64,000 bases of DNA, from NCBI GenBank assembly GCA_019633425.1, contig WSUB01000123.1, positions 1 through 64,000 of the forward strand, read 5' to 3'. The notes beneath the pieces were generated by a model. It was not told the DNA's origin. It searched no databases and saw only the letters and a list, made by a program, of their open reading frames with translations. Shown in pieces: positions 11,266 to 21,395 of the stretch. Every line of letters starts with the position of its first letter. Positions within the stretch are counted from its first letter, which is position 1. The position numbers and the translations under genes are program-made. Source of the stretch: Tulasnella sp. 424 (taxonomy: Eukaryota; Basidiomycota; Agaricomycetes; Cantharellales; Tulasnellaceae).

Positions 11266-11405
11266 ATACGAAATTCAACAGCTATATCCGATTTCGCTTT
11301 GTATACGAGCTTCAACAGCTACATGTCTCCGATTTTCTCTTTGTAAACAGCTAAATGTCTCCGATTTTCTCTTTGTATCCAAGCTTCAACAGCTATATGT
11401 CTTAC
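11266..11405. repeat. Degenerate minisatellite
   Basis: Three to four imperfect units of roughly 30-37 bp built on CAACAGCTAnATGTCTCCGA followed by TTTTCTCTTTGTA. The clearest adjacent pair is at about 11322-11380. It lies upstream of copy A of the NAPE-PLD-like array. Confidence 0.8.
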
Positions 11406-11469
11406 TCAGCAAAACTCGAATATATTCTCTTCTCTAGAATCGGGGACTGGCGCTTGCGCCGCTACGATG

Positions 11470-11600
11470 CGAGAGATTGGGTGGAGGTTGGGGAGACCTT
11501 CATTTGACCCTGTTTGTTGTCGGAGATTGCCCGACTGGAACTCCAACTTTTCGGCGACCGGTCAGGAAGGACTTGCGCACGCCTCGGCCGTACTTCCGGA
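11470..11600. repeat. Duplicated 5' flank of NAPE-PLD-like copies A and B
   Basis: This segment (GGGTGGAGGTTGGGG, TCGGAGATTGCCCGACTG, CGGTCAGGAAGG, TTGCGCACGCCTCGGC) is repeated with few changes at about 13810-13935, in each case shortly before the start codon. The duplication unit therefore included the promoter. No clear TATA box is seen close to either start. Confidence 0.85.
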
Positions 11601-11667
11601 CTTCCTGACTTCCTGCAGGCATCAAATAAAGAGGCTTCGTGATCAGCTCCTTCTCGTTATTGAGTCC

Positions 11668-13278
11668 ATGAGTCTCCGTCGCTCTGCATCAGCTCTCTCC
11701 AAGCTCACCTCCATGTCCGTCGCTCCCGTCTTCACTGCAATCGGCGTCTCTGCGCTCCCAACGCCCGAGCGCGATCCAAATGCACTACGACCTGCGCATC
11801 ATGCCAATGACACCAAAAGCTTATTTGTTAACCCGTGGCCGTCGTTCCGGTGTGTCGAATTCTTTGAGCTCTGTCTGTGAAAACCGTTGGCTAAGCTCGG
11901 TTCTGTTCCAGGACGCAGACTTTCTCCTCTATGGCGAAGGCAAGTGTCTCTTTCTCTTGCAGTTTCTATTCAACGAGCTGAAGGAGCTCCTCCCTTCCCT
12001 AGTTTATCTACGGCAACCTCTCGAATCCCCCTGCCGTTCCGGACGACTTTGCCAACAAGCTCGGTCTGCGGAAACCCGACTTTGGTTACACCGTCACTAC
12101 CTCCTCGGGGTCATCAACGCAACCAGACGCCAGCAAATCAACCATGAAAGCTACCTGGTTAGGCCACGCCTGCGTTCTCCTCGAGTTGCCCTCGCCAGAT
12201 GGCGCAGCTCGTGGTGCCCGGATCCTCTTCGACCCTGTGTTCTCCCATCGCTGCGGCCCATACTCATGCTTGGGTCCCGCACGTTACATCCAACCACCAT
12301 GCAAGCTCGAGGAACTCCCCTCAGTCGACATTGTTGTTATCTCGCACAACCACTACGACCATCTCGACACTCACAGCATCACAACTTTGGATAAAGTCTT
12401 CCGCCCACACTTCTTCGCCCCGCTGAACAACGGAGCGTACTTCAAGGCTAACAAAGTAGCGGAGGAGAGGACTCACATCCTCGATTGGTGGGAGGCACGG
12501 AACGTTACCGTCTATCTTCCCGGCGCTGCTACGTCGTCGGAAGAGGCGCCAGTATCGACGGTCAAGACGACGTTTGAAGTCACGTGCACTCCGGCCCAAC
12601 ACTTCACGGGAAGAGGATTGACAGACCGGTTTCATACATTGTGGTCCTCATGGGCAATCCGAGATCCTGCGTCCGGGAAGAAAGCTTGGTTCGGCGGGGA
12701 TACGGGTTATAGGACGGTTCATGTCGGTGAAAAGGAAGATGACGTCCCCGTATGCCCCGAGTTTAAGAAGATCGGGGAGAAATTTGGGGGATTCGACTTG
12801 GCATTCATTCCCATTGGGTAAGCATCGTCTCGCTCTTCCGCTCCCTTCCTACTCATTACCAGAGGTTCTTGAGCATGTCTGACACATGTACTTCCGTTAA
12901 TAGAGCGTACGAAACCCGCGACGCCATGTCCTCCGTACACTGTGCTCCTCAAGATAGCGTGCGGGTATTCCAAGACATCCGGGCTAAGAGGGCCATTGGG
13001 ATGCACTGGTACGCATGTCCTTTACGTCCTTGGTAACCAGTAACTTACTTGTAAATTGCTTTTCGTATTATCCCACTAACAAGGGGGTAAGTAACACCGC
13101 TTTTTCAAACTATCGATCGGATGCTCATTCTAGCCTTCCGGTCGCTTTCAGCACATGGGCATTGACAAATGAACCCCTCATGGAACCGCCTCAAAAGCTC
13201 CGCGAGGAATGTGAGAAGCTCGGGGTTCCGAAAGATGCTTTCGACGTTTGCGCTCTTGGGGAGACCGTCTTTGCTTGA
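11668..13278 (+). CDS. NAPE-PLD-like metallo-beta-lactamase-fold hydrolase, copy A
   Basis: Predicted 419-residue enzyme of the N-acyl-phosphatidylethanolamine phospholipase D family, a di-zinc hydrolase that in animals releases N-acylethanolamines from membrane lipids. Exons: 11668-11849, 11912-11939, 12003-12817, 12904-13008, 13084-13086 and 13152-13278. Metal ligands fit the family: HNHYDH at about residues 185-190, TPAQHFTGR, GGDTGYR, and the His of MHWGT. Intron 2 is GC-AG with a perfect AG|GCAAGT donor. The fifth exon is only three bases (GGG) and rebuilds HWGT; skipping it would give TGC instead. The N-terminus MSLRRSASALSKL is basic and Ser-rich, compatible with a mitochondrial presequence. 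It heads an array of six paralogues and shares both flanks with copy B. The substrate is unproven; it could be a related lactonase-like lipid hydrolase. Confidence 0.9.
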
Positions 13279-13979
13279 ATGTTTTTGTTTTCCCGCGGGT
13301 AACTTGATCCTTGCCCCTCTCATCTTCATAGAGCAGCAACTGACAATGGGCAGACACATAAGTCCGAGATACATTCTGTATTTCAATATTATTATTCTCA
13401 GTTCGGACCTTCTGCAGCGGACCCGCAAACGGTATCTGATCGCACGTAACATAGGGTGGAAAAGACGGAGAAACCGCAAGGTAATGCGTAGTCGGTGGTC
13501 GGAAGCTCGAACCCTCTTTGGTGTTCACTAGTCCAGGTCCCCCGATCCAAAAATATTTCTGTGCCAAACGTAAACTATTCCCCCTCTTTGCAATGCTTTC
13601 CAATACAATCCCCTGATGTAGCGGGCTTTTGCCGTGCAAGCACGGCGTTGCTGTGACTGTTACTGAAACTCCCAACTTTAAAGGCGTGACGGGTGAAGCC
13701 TGGGCCACCGTCGGAAGCCCACCGGAAGCCTGATGCCACTGCAGACAAATTTGTGAGAGCTGTGAGGATGGGAGAGATTCAGTCTCTCGCATCCTTCCCA
13801 ACCTCCACCCAACGTTGGGTGGAGGTTGGGGTAGACGTTCATTTGACGTTGTTTGCTGTCGGAGATTGCCCGACTGAGGCTTCCGACTTTTCGGCGCCCG
13901 GTCAGGAAGGGATTGCGCACGCCTCGGCTGTGCCTCCGTGACTTCCTGCAGGCATCAATCCAGCGTCCTTCTTAAGTCC
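13279..13979. other. Spacer between copies A and B
   Basis: No gene. It holds the 3' flank of A (the block around 13498-13575, including GTCCAGGT and TGTGCCAAACGTAAACTATTCC, recurs after other copies and alone near 22270-22370). It also holds the 5' flank of B at 13810-13935. Confidence 0.7.
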
Positions 13980-15592
13980 ATGAGCCTTCGTCGCTCGGCA
14001 TCAACTCTCACCAAGCTCACCTCCATGTCCGTCGCCCCTGTCTTCACTGCAATCAGCGTCTCTGCGCTCCCAACGCCCAAAGGCGATCCCAATGCACCAC
14101 GACCTGCGCATCATGTCAACGACACCAAAAGTCTATTTGTGAATCCATGGCCGTCGTTCCGGTGTGTCGCATTCCTTTAGCTCTGTGATAGCCCATTCGC
14201 TCAACTCGGTTTCTGTTCCAGGACGCAGACTTTCTCTTCTATGGCGAAGGCAAGTGTCCTTTTCTCTTGCAGTTTCTGGTCAACGAGCTGAGGGGGCTCT
14301 TTCCTTCCCCAGTTCATGTACGGCAACGTCGCGAATCCCCCTGCAGTTCCGGACGACTTTGCCAACAAGCTCGGTATGCGGAAACCCGACTTTGGTTACA
14401 CCGTCACCACCTCCTCGGGATCATCAACGCAGCCAGATGCCAACAAATCAACCATGAAAGCTACCTGGTTAGGCCACGCCTGCTTCCTCCTCGAGCTTCC
14501 TTCTCCTGACGGCGCGGCTCGCGGTGCCCGGATCCTCTTCGACCCTGTGTTCTCTCATCGCTGCTCCCCATTCTCATTCCTGGGTCCCGCGCGCCATATC
14601 CCGCCACCATGCAAACTTGAAGAGCTACCCTCGGTCGATATTGTCGTTATCTCGCACAACCACTACGACCATCTCGACACCCCCAGCATCACCACGTTGG
14701 ATAAGCGGTTCCGCCCACACTTCTTCGCTCCGCTGAACAACGGAGCATACTTCAAGGCTAACAACGTTGCAGAGGAGAGGACTCACATCCTCGATTGGTG
14801 GGAGGCACGGAGCGTTACCGTCGATCTTCCTGCCGTCGCTACGTCATCGGAGGAGGCGCCAGCATCGACGGTCAAGACAACCTTCGAAGTCACGTGCACT
14901 CCGGCCCAACACTTCACGGGAAGAGGATTGACAGACCGGTTCCACACGTTGTGGGCCTCTTGGGCAATCCGAGATCCCGCGTCCGGGAAGAAAGCTTGGT
15001 TCGGTGGGGATACAGGTTATAGGACGGTTCATCATGGTGAAAAAGAAGATGACCTCCCTGTATGCCCCGAGTTTAAGAAGATCGGGGAGAAATTTGGAGG
15101 ATTTGACCTGGCATTCATTCCCATTGGGTAGGCGTCATCTCGTTCTTCCGCTCCGCTCCGCCACCCCAGTTGCAAGAGGTTTTGAGCATGTCTGACCCGC
15201 TTTGTTCTGTCAATAGAGCGTACGAAACCCGCGAAGCAATGTCCTGCGTGCACTGCGCTCCTCAAGATAGTGTCCGGGTATTCCAGGACATCCGGGCTAA
15301 GAGGGCCATCGGAATGCACTGGTACGTATGTCCTCAGCATTGTTTCGTAACCTGTAACTTACATGTAACCTGCCCTTCGTCATCTTCTACTAATAAGGGG
15401 GTAAGTAGCATTGCTCTTTCTACTGGTTGATCGTATACTCATTCTTGGTCTTCGTTCGCTTTCAGAACATGGACATTGACAACCGAACCTCTCATGGAAC
15501 CGCCTCAAAAGCTCCGCGAGGAATGTGAGAAGCTCGGTATTCCGAAAGATGCTTTCGACGTTTGTGCTCTTGGGGAGACCGTCTTTGCTTGA
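13980..15592 (+). CDS. NAPE-PLD-like metallo-beta-lactamase-fold hydrolase, copy B
   Basis: Intact 419-residue paralogue, closest to copy A. Exons: 13980-14161, 14222-14249, 14313-15127, 15217-15321, 15398-15400 and 15466-15592. All predicted metal ligands are present (HNHYDHLD, PAQHFTGR, GGDTGYR, MHWGT). Intron 2 again has the AG|GCAAGT donor (GC-AG), shared only with A. The three-base exon GGG is essential: joining exon 4 directly to exon 6 gives TGA. The start MSLRRSASTLTKL is a basic, Ser/Thr-rich leader as in A and D. Exon phases and lengths are identical to A (182, 28, 815, 105, 3, 127), so duplication was recent and both appear to be under constraint. Confidence 0.92.
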
Positions 15593-16407
15593 ACGTTTCA
15601 TTCTGCATTTCAATATATTATTCTCAGTTCAGATATTCTGCAGCTTAGCACCCGGAAACGGCATCTAATCGGTTCGGATGTGGCTCGTACCCAGCGCTCG
15701 CTGCTCAACCGTGAACCTACGTGACATGGGGACAGGACAAGAAGCAGAAACTGTAAGGTGGGAAGCAGCAAGCCCGATCCGTCTCTCGAGTTCATCAGTC
15801 CAGGTCGCCCGCCCCAATCTATTGCTGTGCGAAACGTAAGCTATTCTGAACGGAAGGTTATATTCTGGTGATGGCTACATAATCAACTCGCAAGCAGTAT
15901 CACTTGCATGGCAATCTTTTCCCCTTAAATACAACGAACCTACCCTACCCCACATATGTGCAATATTGTTTGTATTTACTCTGCCCCCGGCAGACTAGTC
16001 CTGCCTTACAAGCACAGGCTGTGCACTGGACTGCTGTCCCTGAATTTTTGCGATTTGAAAATCCGTGCTGCGCTGTGCAACCAGTCCCCCCCCCCCCCCG
16101 GAGATTTAGCAACGCCTTTGGTGACTCGTGCTGAAAATCAAAATCTGATGCTCTATATAATACCATGCTTCGAGAATTGCGCCGATATGAACGTAACGGT
16201 GGGGGTCGACGAGAATGTGACGGTCAAATGTATCTGTATACTGTTGGATTTAAAGTTTGCTCTCGGGCATTGACCGACTGCCCGGCCGAACCGAAGCCCT
16301 CCACGTCCTCTCGGCGCACGACCGAGAATGATCGGGCGCCCTTTCCCGCAGACCTCCTAACAGCTTCTGGCGACATCAAATAAGAGGCGTCAGCTTCATC
16401 CCCTTCC
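15593..16407. other. Spacer between B and C with a poly-C tract
   Basis: No gene. It contains the 3' flank of B (about 15770-15870) and a run of about 15 C residues near 16086-16100. From about 16245 it holds a 5' flank resembling the one before copy D (about 25900-26060), with GCTCTCGGG, ATTGACCGACTGCCCGG and the ACTTGCAAAACTC-type leader. The C run is a likely sequencing-error hotspot. Confidence 0.7.
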
Positions 16408-17996
16408 ATAAGCCTCCGTCGAACTCTTGCAAAACTCACTTCCATGGCCGCCTTCACTGCAATCAGCGTCGCTGTGCCCCCAACGCCCTAAAGCGATCCC
16501 AATGCACCACGACCTGCGCATCATGCCAACGACTCCAAAAGCTTGTTCGTTAATCCATGGCCGTCATTCAGGTATGTTGATCCCCCTATCTTTGTGAGAG
16601 TCGTTAGCTAAATTCGGTTCTGTCCCAAGGCCGCAGGCCTTCTCGTCCATAGTCAAAGTGCATTGATTTAGGTCTTAGTTCCTGACAGAAAAGCTTACCA
16701 GCTGCTTTTTCCTTTTTCCTAGTTCGCCTACGAAGCCTTCTATGCGAACCCGGCTGTTGTTCCAGACAGCCTCGCCACCAAGCTCGGTTTGCGGCAACCC
16801 GACTTTGGTTACACTGTCACCACCTCCTCTGGATCATCAACGCAACCAGATGCCAACAAATCAACCATGAAAGCTACCTGGTTAGGCCACGCCTGCTTCC
16901 TCCTCGAGCTACCTTCCCCAGATGGCGCAGCTCGTGGTGTCCGGATCCTCTTTGACCCTGTGTTCTCCCATCGCTGCTCCCCATTCTCATTCATGGGTCC
17001 CGCGCGCCACACCCCACCGCCATGCAAACTTGAAGAACTCCCCTCAGTTGACATTGTCGTTATCTCGCACAACCACTACGACCATCTCGACACCCCCAGC
17101 ATCACCACTCTGGATAAGCAGTTCCGCCCACACTTCTTCGCTCCGCTGAACAACGGAGCGTACTTCAAGGCTAACAAAGTAGCGGAGGAGAGAACTCACA
17201 TCCTCGATTGGTGGGAAGCACGCAGCGTTACCGTCGATCTTCCCGCCGCTACGTCATCGGAAGAGGCGCCAACATCGACGATTAAGACAACTTTTGAAGT
17301 CACATGCACTCCCGCTCAACACATGACCGGAAGAGGATTGACAGACCGGTTCCACACGCTGTGGGCCTCTTGGGCAATCCGAGATCCTGGGTCCGGGAAG
17401 AAAGCTTGGTTCGGCGGGGATACGGGTTATAGGACAGTCCATGCCGGTGAAAACGAAGATGACGTCCCCGTATGCCCCGAGTTTAAGAAGATCGGGGAGA
17501 AATTTGGAGGATTTGACCTGGCATTGATTCCCATTGGGTAAGTGTCGCCTCGGTCTTAATCTTCCTTCCCGTTGCAAGAGGTTCTTGAGCACGTCTGACA
17601 CGCGTTGTTCCGTCAATAGAGCATACCAAATCCGCGAAGCAATGTCTTGCGTACACTGTGCTCCTCAAGATAGCGTGCGGGTATTCCAAGACATTCGAGC
17701 TAAGAAGGCCATTGGGATGCATTGGTACGCATGTCCTCCGCGTCGTTTCGTAACCTGTTACTTACATATAACCTGCCTTTCCGTGCTATCCCACTAATAA
17801 GGGGGTAAGTAACATCGCTCTTTCCACTTGTTAATCGTATACTCATTCCTGGTCTCCGTTCGGTTTCAGAACATGGACATTAACAAATGAACCCCTCATG
17901 GAACCGCCTCAGAAGCTTCGCGAGGAATGTGAGAAGCTCGGGATTCCGAAAGATGCTTTCGACGTCTGTGCTCTTGGGGAGACCGTCTTTGCTTGA
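16408..17996 (+). pseudogene. NAPE-PLD-like hydrolase, copy C, N-terminally disabled
   Basis: Paralogue with an intact catalytic core but a broken 5' exon. The expected start is ATA at 16408-16410 instead of ATG. The next ATG (16444) is followed in frame by TAA at 16489-16491, where A and D have GAG. Exons by homology: 16408-16571, 16630-16657, 16723-17537, 17620-17724, 17802-17804 and 17870-17996. The ligands HNHYDHLD, PAQHMTGR, GGDTGYR and MHWGT remain, as does the GGG micro-exon. Intron 2 is GT-AG here. An internal ATG at 16867 (MKATWLGHACF) could yield a shortened protein keeping all metal ligands, so loss of function is likely but not certain. The 5' half resembles D more than A or B. 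Confidence 0.8.
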
Positions 17997-18277
17997 ATGT
18001 TTTGGTTTTCCGGTGGGTAACTTGTTCCTTCCCCCTCTTATCTTCATAGAACCAGCAACTGACTATGGGTATCTACACAGGTCTAGATATATCCTGTATT
18101 TCAATATATTATTCTCAATTCAATTTCGGACCCGCAAACGGTATCTAATCGGTCGCTCGTACCCCGCCCCGAGGCCCGTTGCCCGAGTGCTTCTTGTTCG
18201 AAGACATTCTCCTTGAGGCTATAATAAAAGCACTCCAGATTGACGCTTGCCTCCAGGAAATCGAAGAACGCTGAAAC

Positions 18278-19063
18278 CTAAAGTACCCATGGCATTTCGG
18301 CCAGCTTAACCACACGAAGTCCTGTAGCTCGCCACCACATGGAGTCAGTCGGGTAAATGTCCAAAAGCTCTAGTTTCTCCAGCCACGGCATGCCATCAAA
18401 AGGTATACCATTTACTATACTTCCATCCGAGGGAAAAATCCCCAAGTTACGAAGCGTGTGGGCGGCTCGAGTTGCTACTTCGGCGACTAGTTGGACGGAA
18501 TCTTCATTGAAAGTGCAAATGAAAGAGCTAATACGATGAGCGTGAGGTAAAATCATGGCGAGGAACGAGGGTTGAAGTTCTCCCTTGCCAGGAGGGAGGT
18601 CACAAGTGACCGCAAGTCCCATCCCACCGGATTTGTCTAGGTGCTGTTTCCACAATTCCGGGGGCTCTGATGTTGATATTTGGCTCCAGAAGCGAGGTAT
18701 GAGGTTGACGAAATTGCGTAACGCTCGGCAGACGAGCTGAACTCTGGTCCGTTCTTGGCGAGATATATCCCCTTCCTCCACAATAACGTCGACAAGAATC
18801 ATTAAAATAACATCTTCGGGAAGACTGAGAAAGAGCGGCCACCAGGGAGCGGAGAGGTTCGTTGATTCCTGAACATGTGCGAACCGTGGTCCTTCTAGCA
18901 GTACTACACCAGCTTGATCGCCTCCCGAACTGGACCTGTTTTAAGAAAAAAAGGAGGAATATTGTAGCTGAGGGGCTGCAAGGATGGTTTTGACCCTACT
19001 TATTAGTAGGACTTACGAATAGGGGCTGGCGAAACGTGCGGAGGAGCTGTTATCGTGAGCCAT
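18278..19063 (-). CDS. Short F-box-like protein
   Basis: Two exons: 19063-19017 and 18935-18278, joined by a gtaagt donor and an acag acceptor, giving 234 residues. Start MAHDNSSSARF; an upstream in-frame ATG at 19276 would add a basic extension. The segment LPEDVILMILVDV followed by RVQLVCRALRNFVNLIPRFW (about residues 55-105) fits a basidiomycete F-box, which recruits substrates to SCF ubiquitin ligases through Skp1. The rest, with leucine-rich character, ends at LKLAEMPWVL. It is about half the length of the F-box proteins near 54-62 kb, so it may be truncated. It lies between copies C and D of the hydrolase array and shares no flank with them. Confidence 0.65.
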
Positions 19064-19500
19064 GTTCCTTGAGGTGACGTTGCGGAGATTGAAGAGAGAT
19101 GGAGATGCTTGCAGGAGCGGTGAGTTTCGAGAAAATGAGTTTATTTGGCCTTGTATCCAATTCGGACCTTTGAGATAAGGGCGCGAAGGTGTGTGGGGGA
19201 TTGTACGAGCGCAGGCACGTCGCCAAGGGACGCGTCGAGAAGCAACTTTCCTCGGCGATGTGGACTGGTGCAGCAAAAGAGTCGATGAAATAGTTGCGAT
19301 GTGTGGGCTATTCTCAACGGTTTGCGCGTCGTGGTAGAGGTGAACTCAAGGTCTGTGGTGTGGTGAAAAGAACGTCACAGCTGAGCTCACGTGCCTCGGA
19401 CGAAAAGGTAAACAGAGGAGGACAACCCGCACGCCCTACATATGCATCTAGAGGAGGCTAAACAAAACATGAAATAAATAAACCGAGACAAAGCATCGTA
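19064..19500. other. Spacer between two minus-strand genes
   Basis: Includes a possible 5' extension of the F-box-like gene (frame 19013-19276) and its promoter region. Nothing else is recognised. Confidence 0.5.
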
Positions 19501-21395
19501 TCATGCCATAAACGATCTTCCCTTCTTGTCATCGCTCTCCGCATCGCTCCTCTCTTCATAATACCGTTGACTCTCAATGTCTACTCTAATCCCGTGTTGA
19601 GCACGCCCATCCGCAGGGCCCTCTTCTAACTCATAAGGAATGGTTTTGATATCTCCTCCAAGGACGCTCTCCGAGTCTACGACTCGAGTCCGGTCGAAGG
19701 TCGTCAGTTCGTGGCTGAACTCCATCTTGGTCACAACTCCGCCAGATGGAGCCACAGAGGTGGCTCCAGCACTGATTTTGCTTGGTTGATTGGTATTGGA
19801 AACCTTCGTGCGAGCAGTTCGAGAGTTGTATGCCGACGTGTTGTGGCCTGAGGCGTGACGCATACCACGCTCACGGAGACCGAGAATCATGCGGCAAGCC
19901 TAGCAGAAGGAATACAGGTCAATGCTTTATTTACTCGGGAAATCTCGGTCGGATGACACACCAAAACGTCGGGGAACATAACAGAGAGTGGGATAAGCAA
20001 CGCCGACATCACTTGCTTGGGCTAGCGATTAAGCAACTGGTTAGCCAATTGGCAACAATATTTCGCGTCAAACCGAACGTACCTGCCAGTAGAAAATTGC
20101 ATTGCAAAGATTTGCGGCGGATATGAGCACAAAGTACCACAGCCCTAAATGTTTAGCTTGTCAGTCAGCGGGCGTTTGAAAAATGATCGAGTATATATCA
20201 CCTTCAGATACGAAGGTTTTCAGGAGAGGACTGCCCTGGCCACCGCTCTGGCGACGAAGCTGCCAGGCGCGCCAAAGAGTCAGGCCCGTGACGAGGGTAT
20301 CATATAGCAGGGGTAACACCTGGAAGGTTTCATTATGAGTTGAGAAAACTGGCGTGGGGTGAAAATTGCTAGACGTACGAAGAAAACTATTAGGGAATAG
20401 CCTCAGCGTCCAAGCTACTTGGAGGTTCGTAACCAGATACGCACGCATAATATGAGGGCTTCCAACATATTTGACAGTGGGGAAGCAGGGTCCGCCAGCT
20501 GGATCGAGGAACGGCAGCACTACCGACGAAGACGTTAGGGGTATTTATTAGGGGGGACGAGGAGGTGGCCTACGCGTCATCTTGAGATATGGAACCAAAG
20601 TTAGCATACCACATCTTTCTCTAAGGATATCGGTGCCGTACCTGAGTGTTGTTGACGTAAAGCTGGTACGCCACGACACCAGCCAGGAGTACGAGAAGTG
20701 GAATAAGAATGCTTCTCTTGTTCCCCAAGAAAGCGAATGTTCGGACGAGCAGGACACCTGGCAAGGTAATTACTAAGTCTCTGTCAATGTTTACGACAGG
20801 GCTCGCGAGTCGTACCTTCTGCCCAGAGTTGATTCCACATCTAAAGCCACATCCACAAGCAGAAAATGCAAAACGTGAGGGGTCGTGGGCAAGGTGAGAC
20901 ATGATCTTAATACATACCGCAAGTGCGACGGGACTCTTAAAAATCTTCATGCACGTATCCAGCGAATGGTCTTGAGTGAAGCACCATAGGACGTAGGGCA
21001 TAACAAGGAGGACCCAGTATCGGCATAAAAGATAAAGGACCTTGATGACGGACCATTTCGACTGCCAGATCTATATCGCGCTCGTTGAGTGAAAGAACGA
21101 AGGCGAAGTCCGCAAGTTTTGCTTACCAGTCGGTATTCTCTCTTGAGAGAGACTAGCCAGTCCCACAAGCAGACAGCATCTAAAATTAACCAGAAAATTC
21201 AGTTTTGGGTGGATATTCACGAAGCTTGGAAGTAAAACTGACAAAAAGCACTATAGAGAAAGGTACATGGCGTCAGAGGCTGTTGTCCCACTGGGTCACG
21301 AAGGCGTACCAGAAGATAATCTGTGAAGCGCGAATGAAGTACGCTGCCTCTTTTAAGAATGCTGCGAGGGCTGGGTCGGGCACAGCGGCAGACAT
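19501..21395 (-). CDS. DUF6533-type multi-pass membrane protein
   Basis: Multi-exon gene whose pieces match the DUF6533 integral membrane family common in Agaricomycetes (function unknown). In order: start MSAAVPDPALAAFLKEA (21395); a segment WDWLVSLKREYRLVWQSKW then KVLYLLCRYW; VLLVRTFAFLGNK followed by the hydrophobic ILIPLLVLLAGVVAYQLYV; VLPLLYDTLVTGLTLWRAWQ; and LWYFVLISAANLCNAIFYWQ. The last exon (19899-19501) carries a polar tail from ACRMILGLRERG to the stop. The exon at 20144-20083 fits the phase of its neighbours exactly. The junction between the first exon and the WDWL exon could not be resolved with standard donors. Predicted to sit in a membrane with a cytosolic Ser/Thr-rich tail of about 110 residues. 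Confidence 0.7.

Noticed and set aside
11940..11960. Alternative short intron 2 of copy A ending at the first cag (about 11960)
   Set aside because: It would shift the frame away from the conserved exon 3; the acceptor at 12002 keeps the frame and matches all other copies.
11780..12394. 204-codon plus-strand frame in copy A
   Set aside because: It is an alternate frame across exons 1-3 and the introns of the hydrolase gene; the spliced frame has the catalytic motifs and family support.
16086..16100. Poly-C tract as a regulatory or phase-variable element
   Set aside because: It lies outside any coding frame; homopolymers of this length are common sequencing artefacts.
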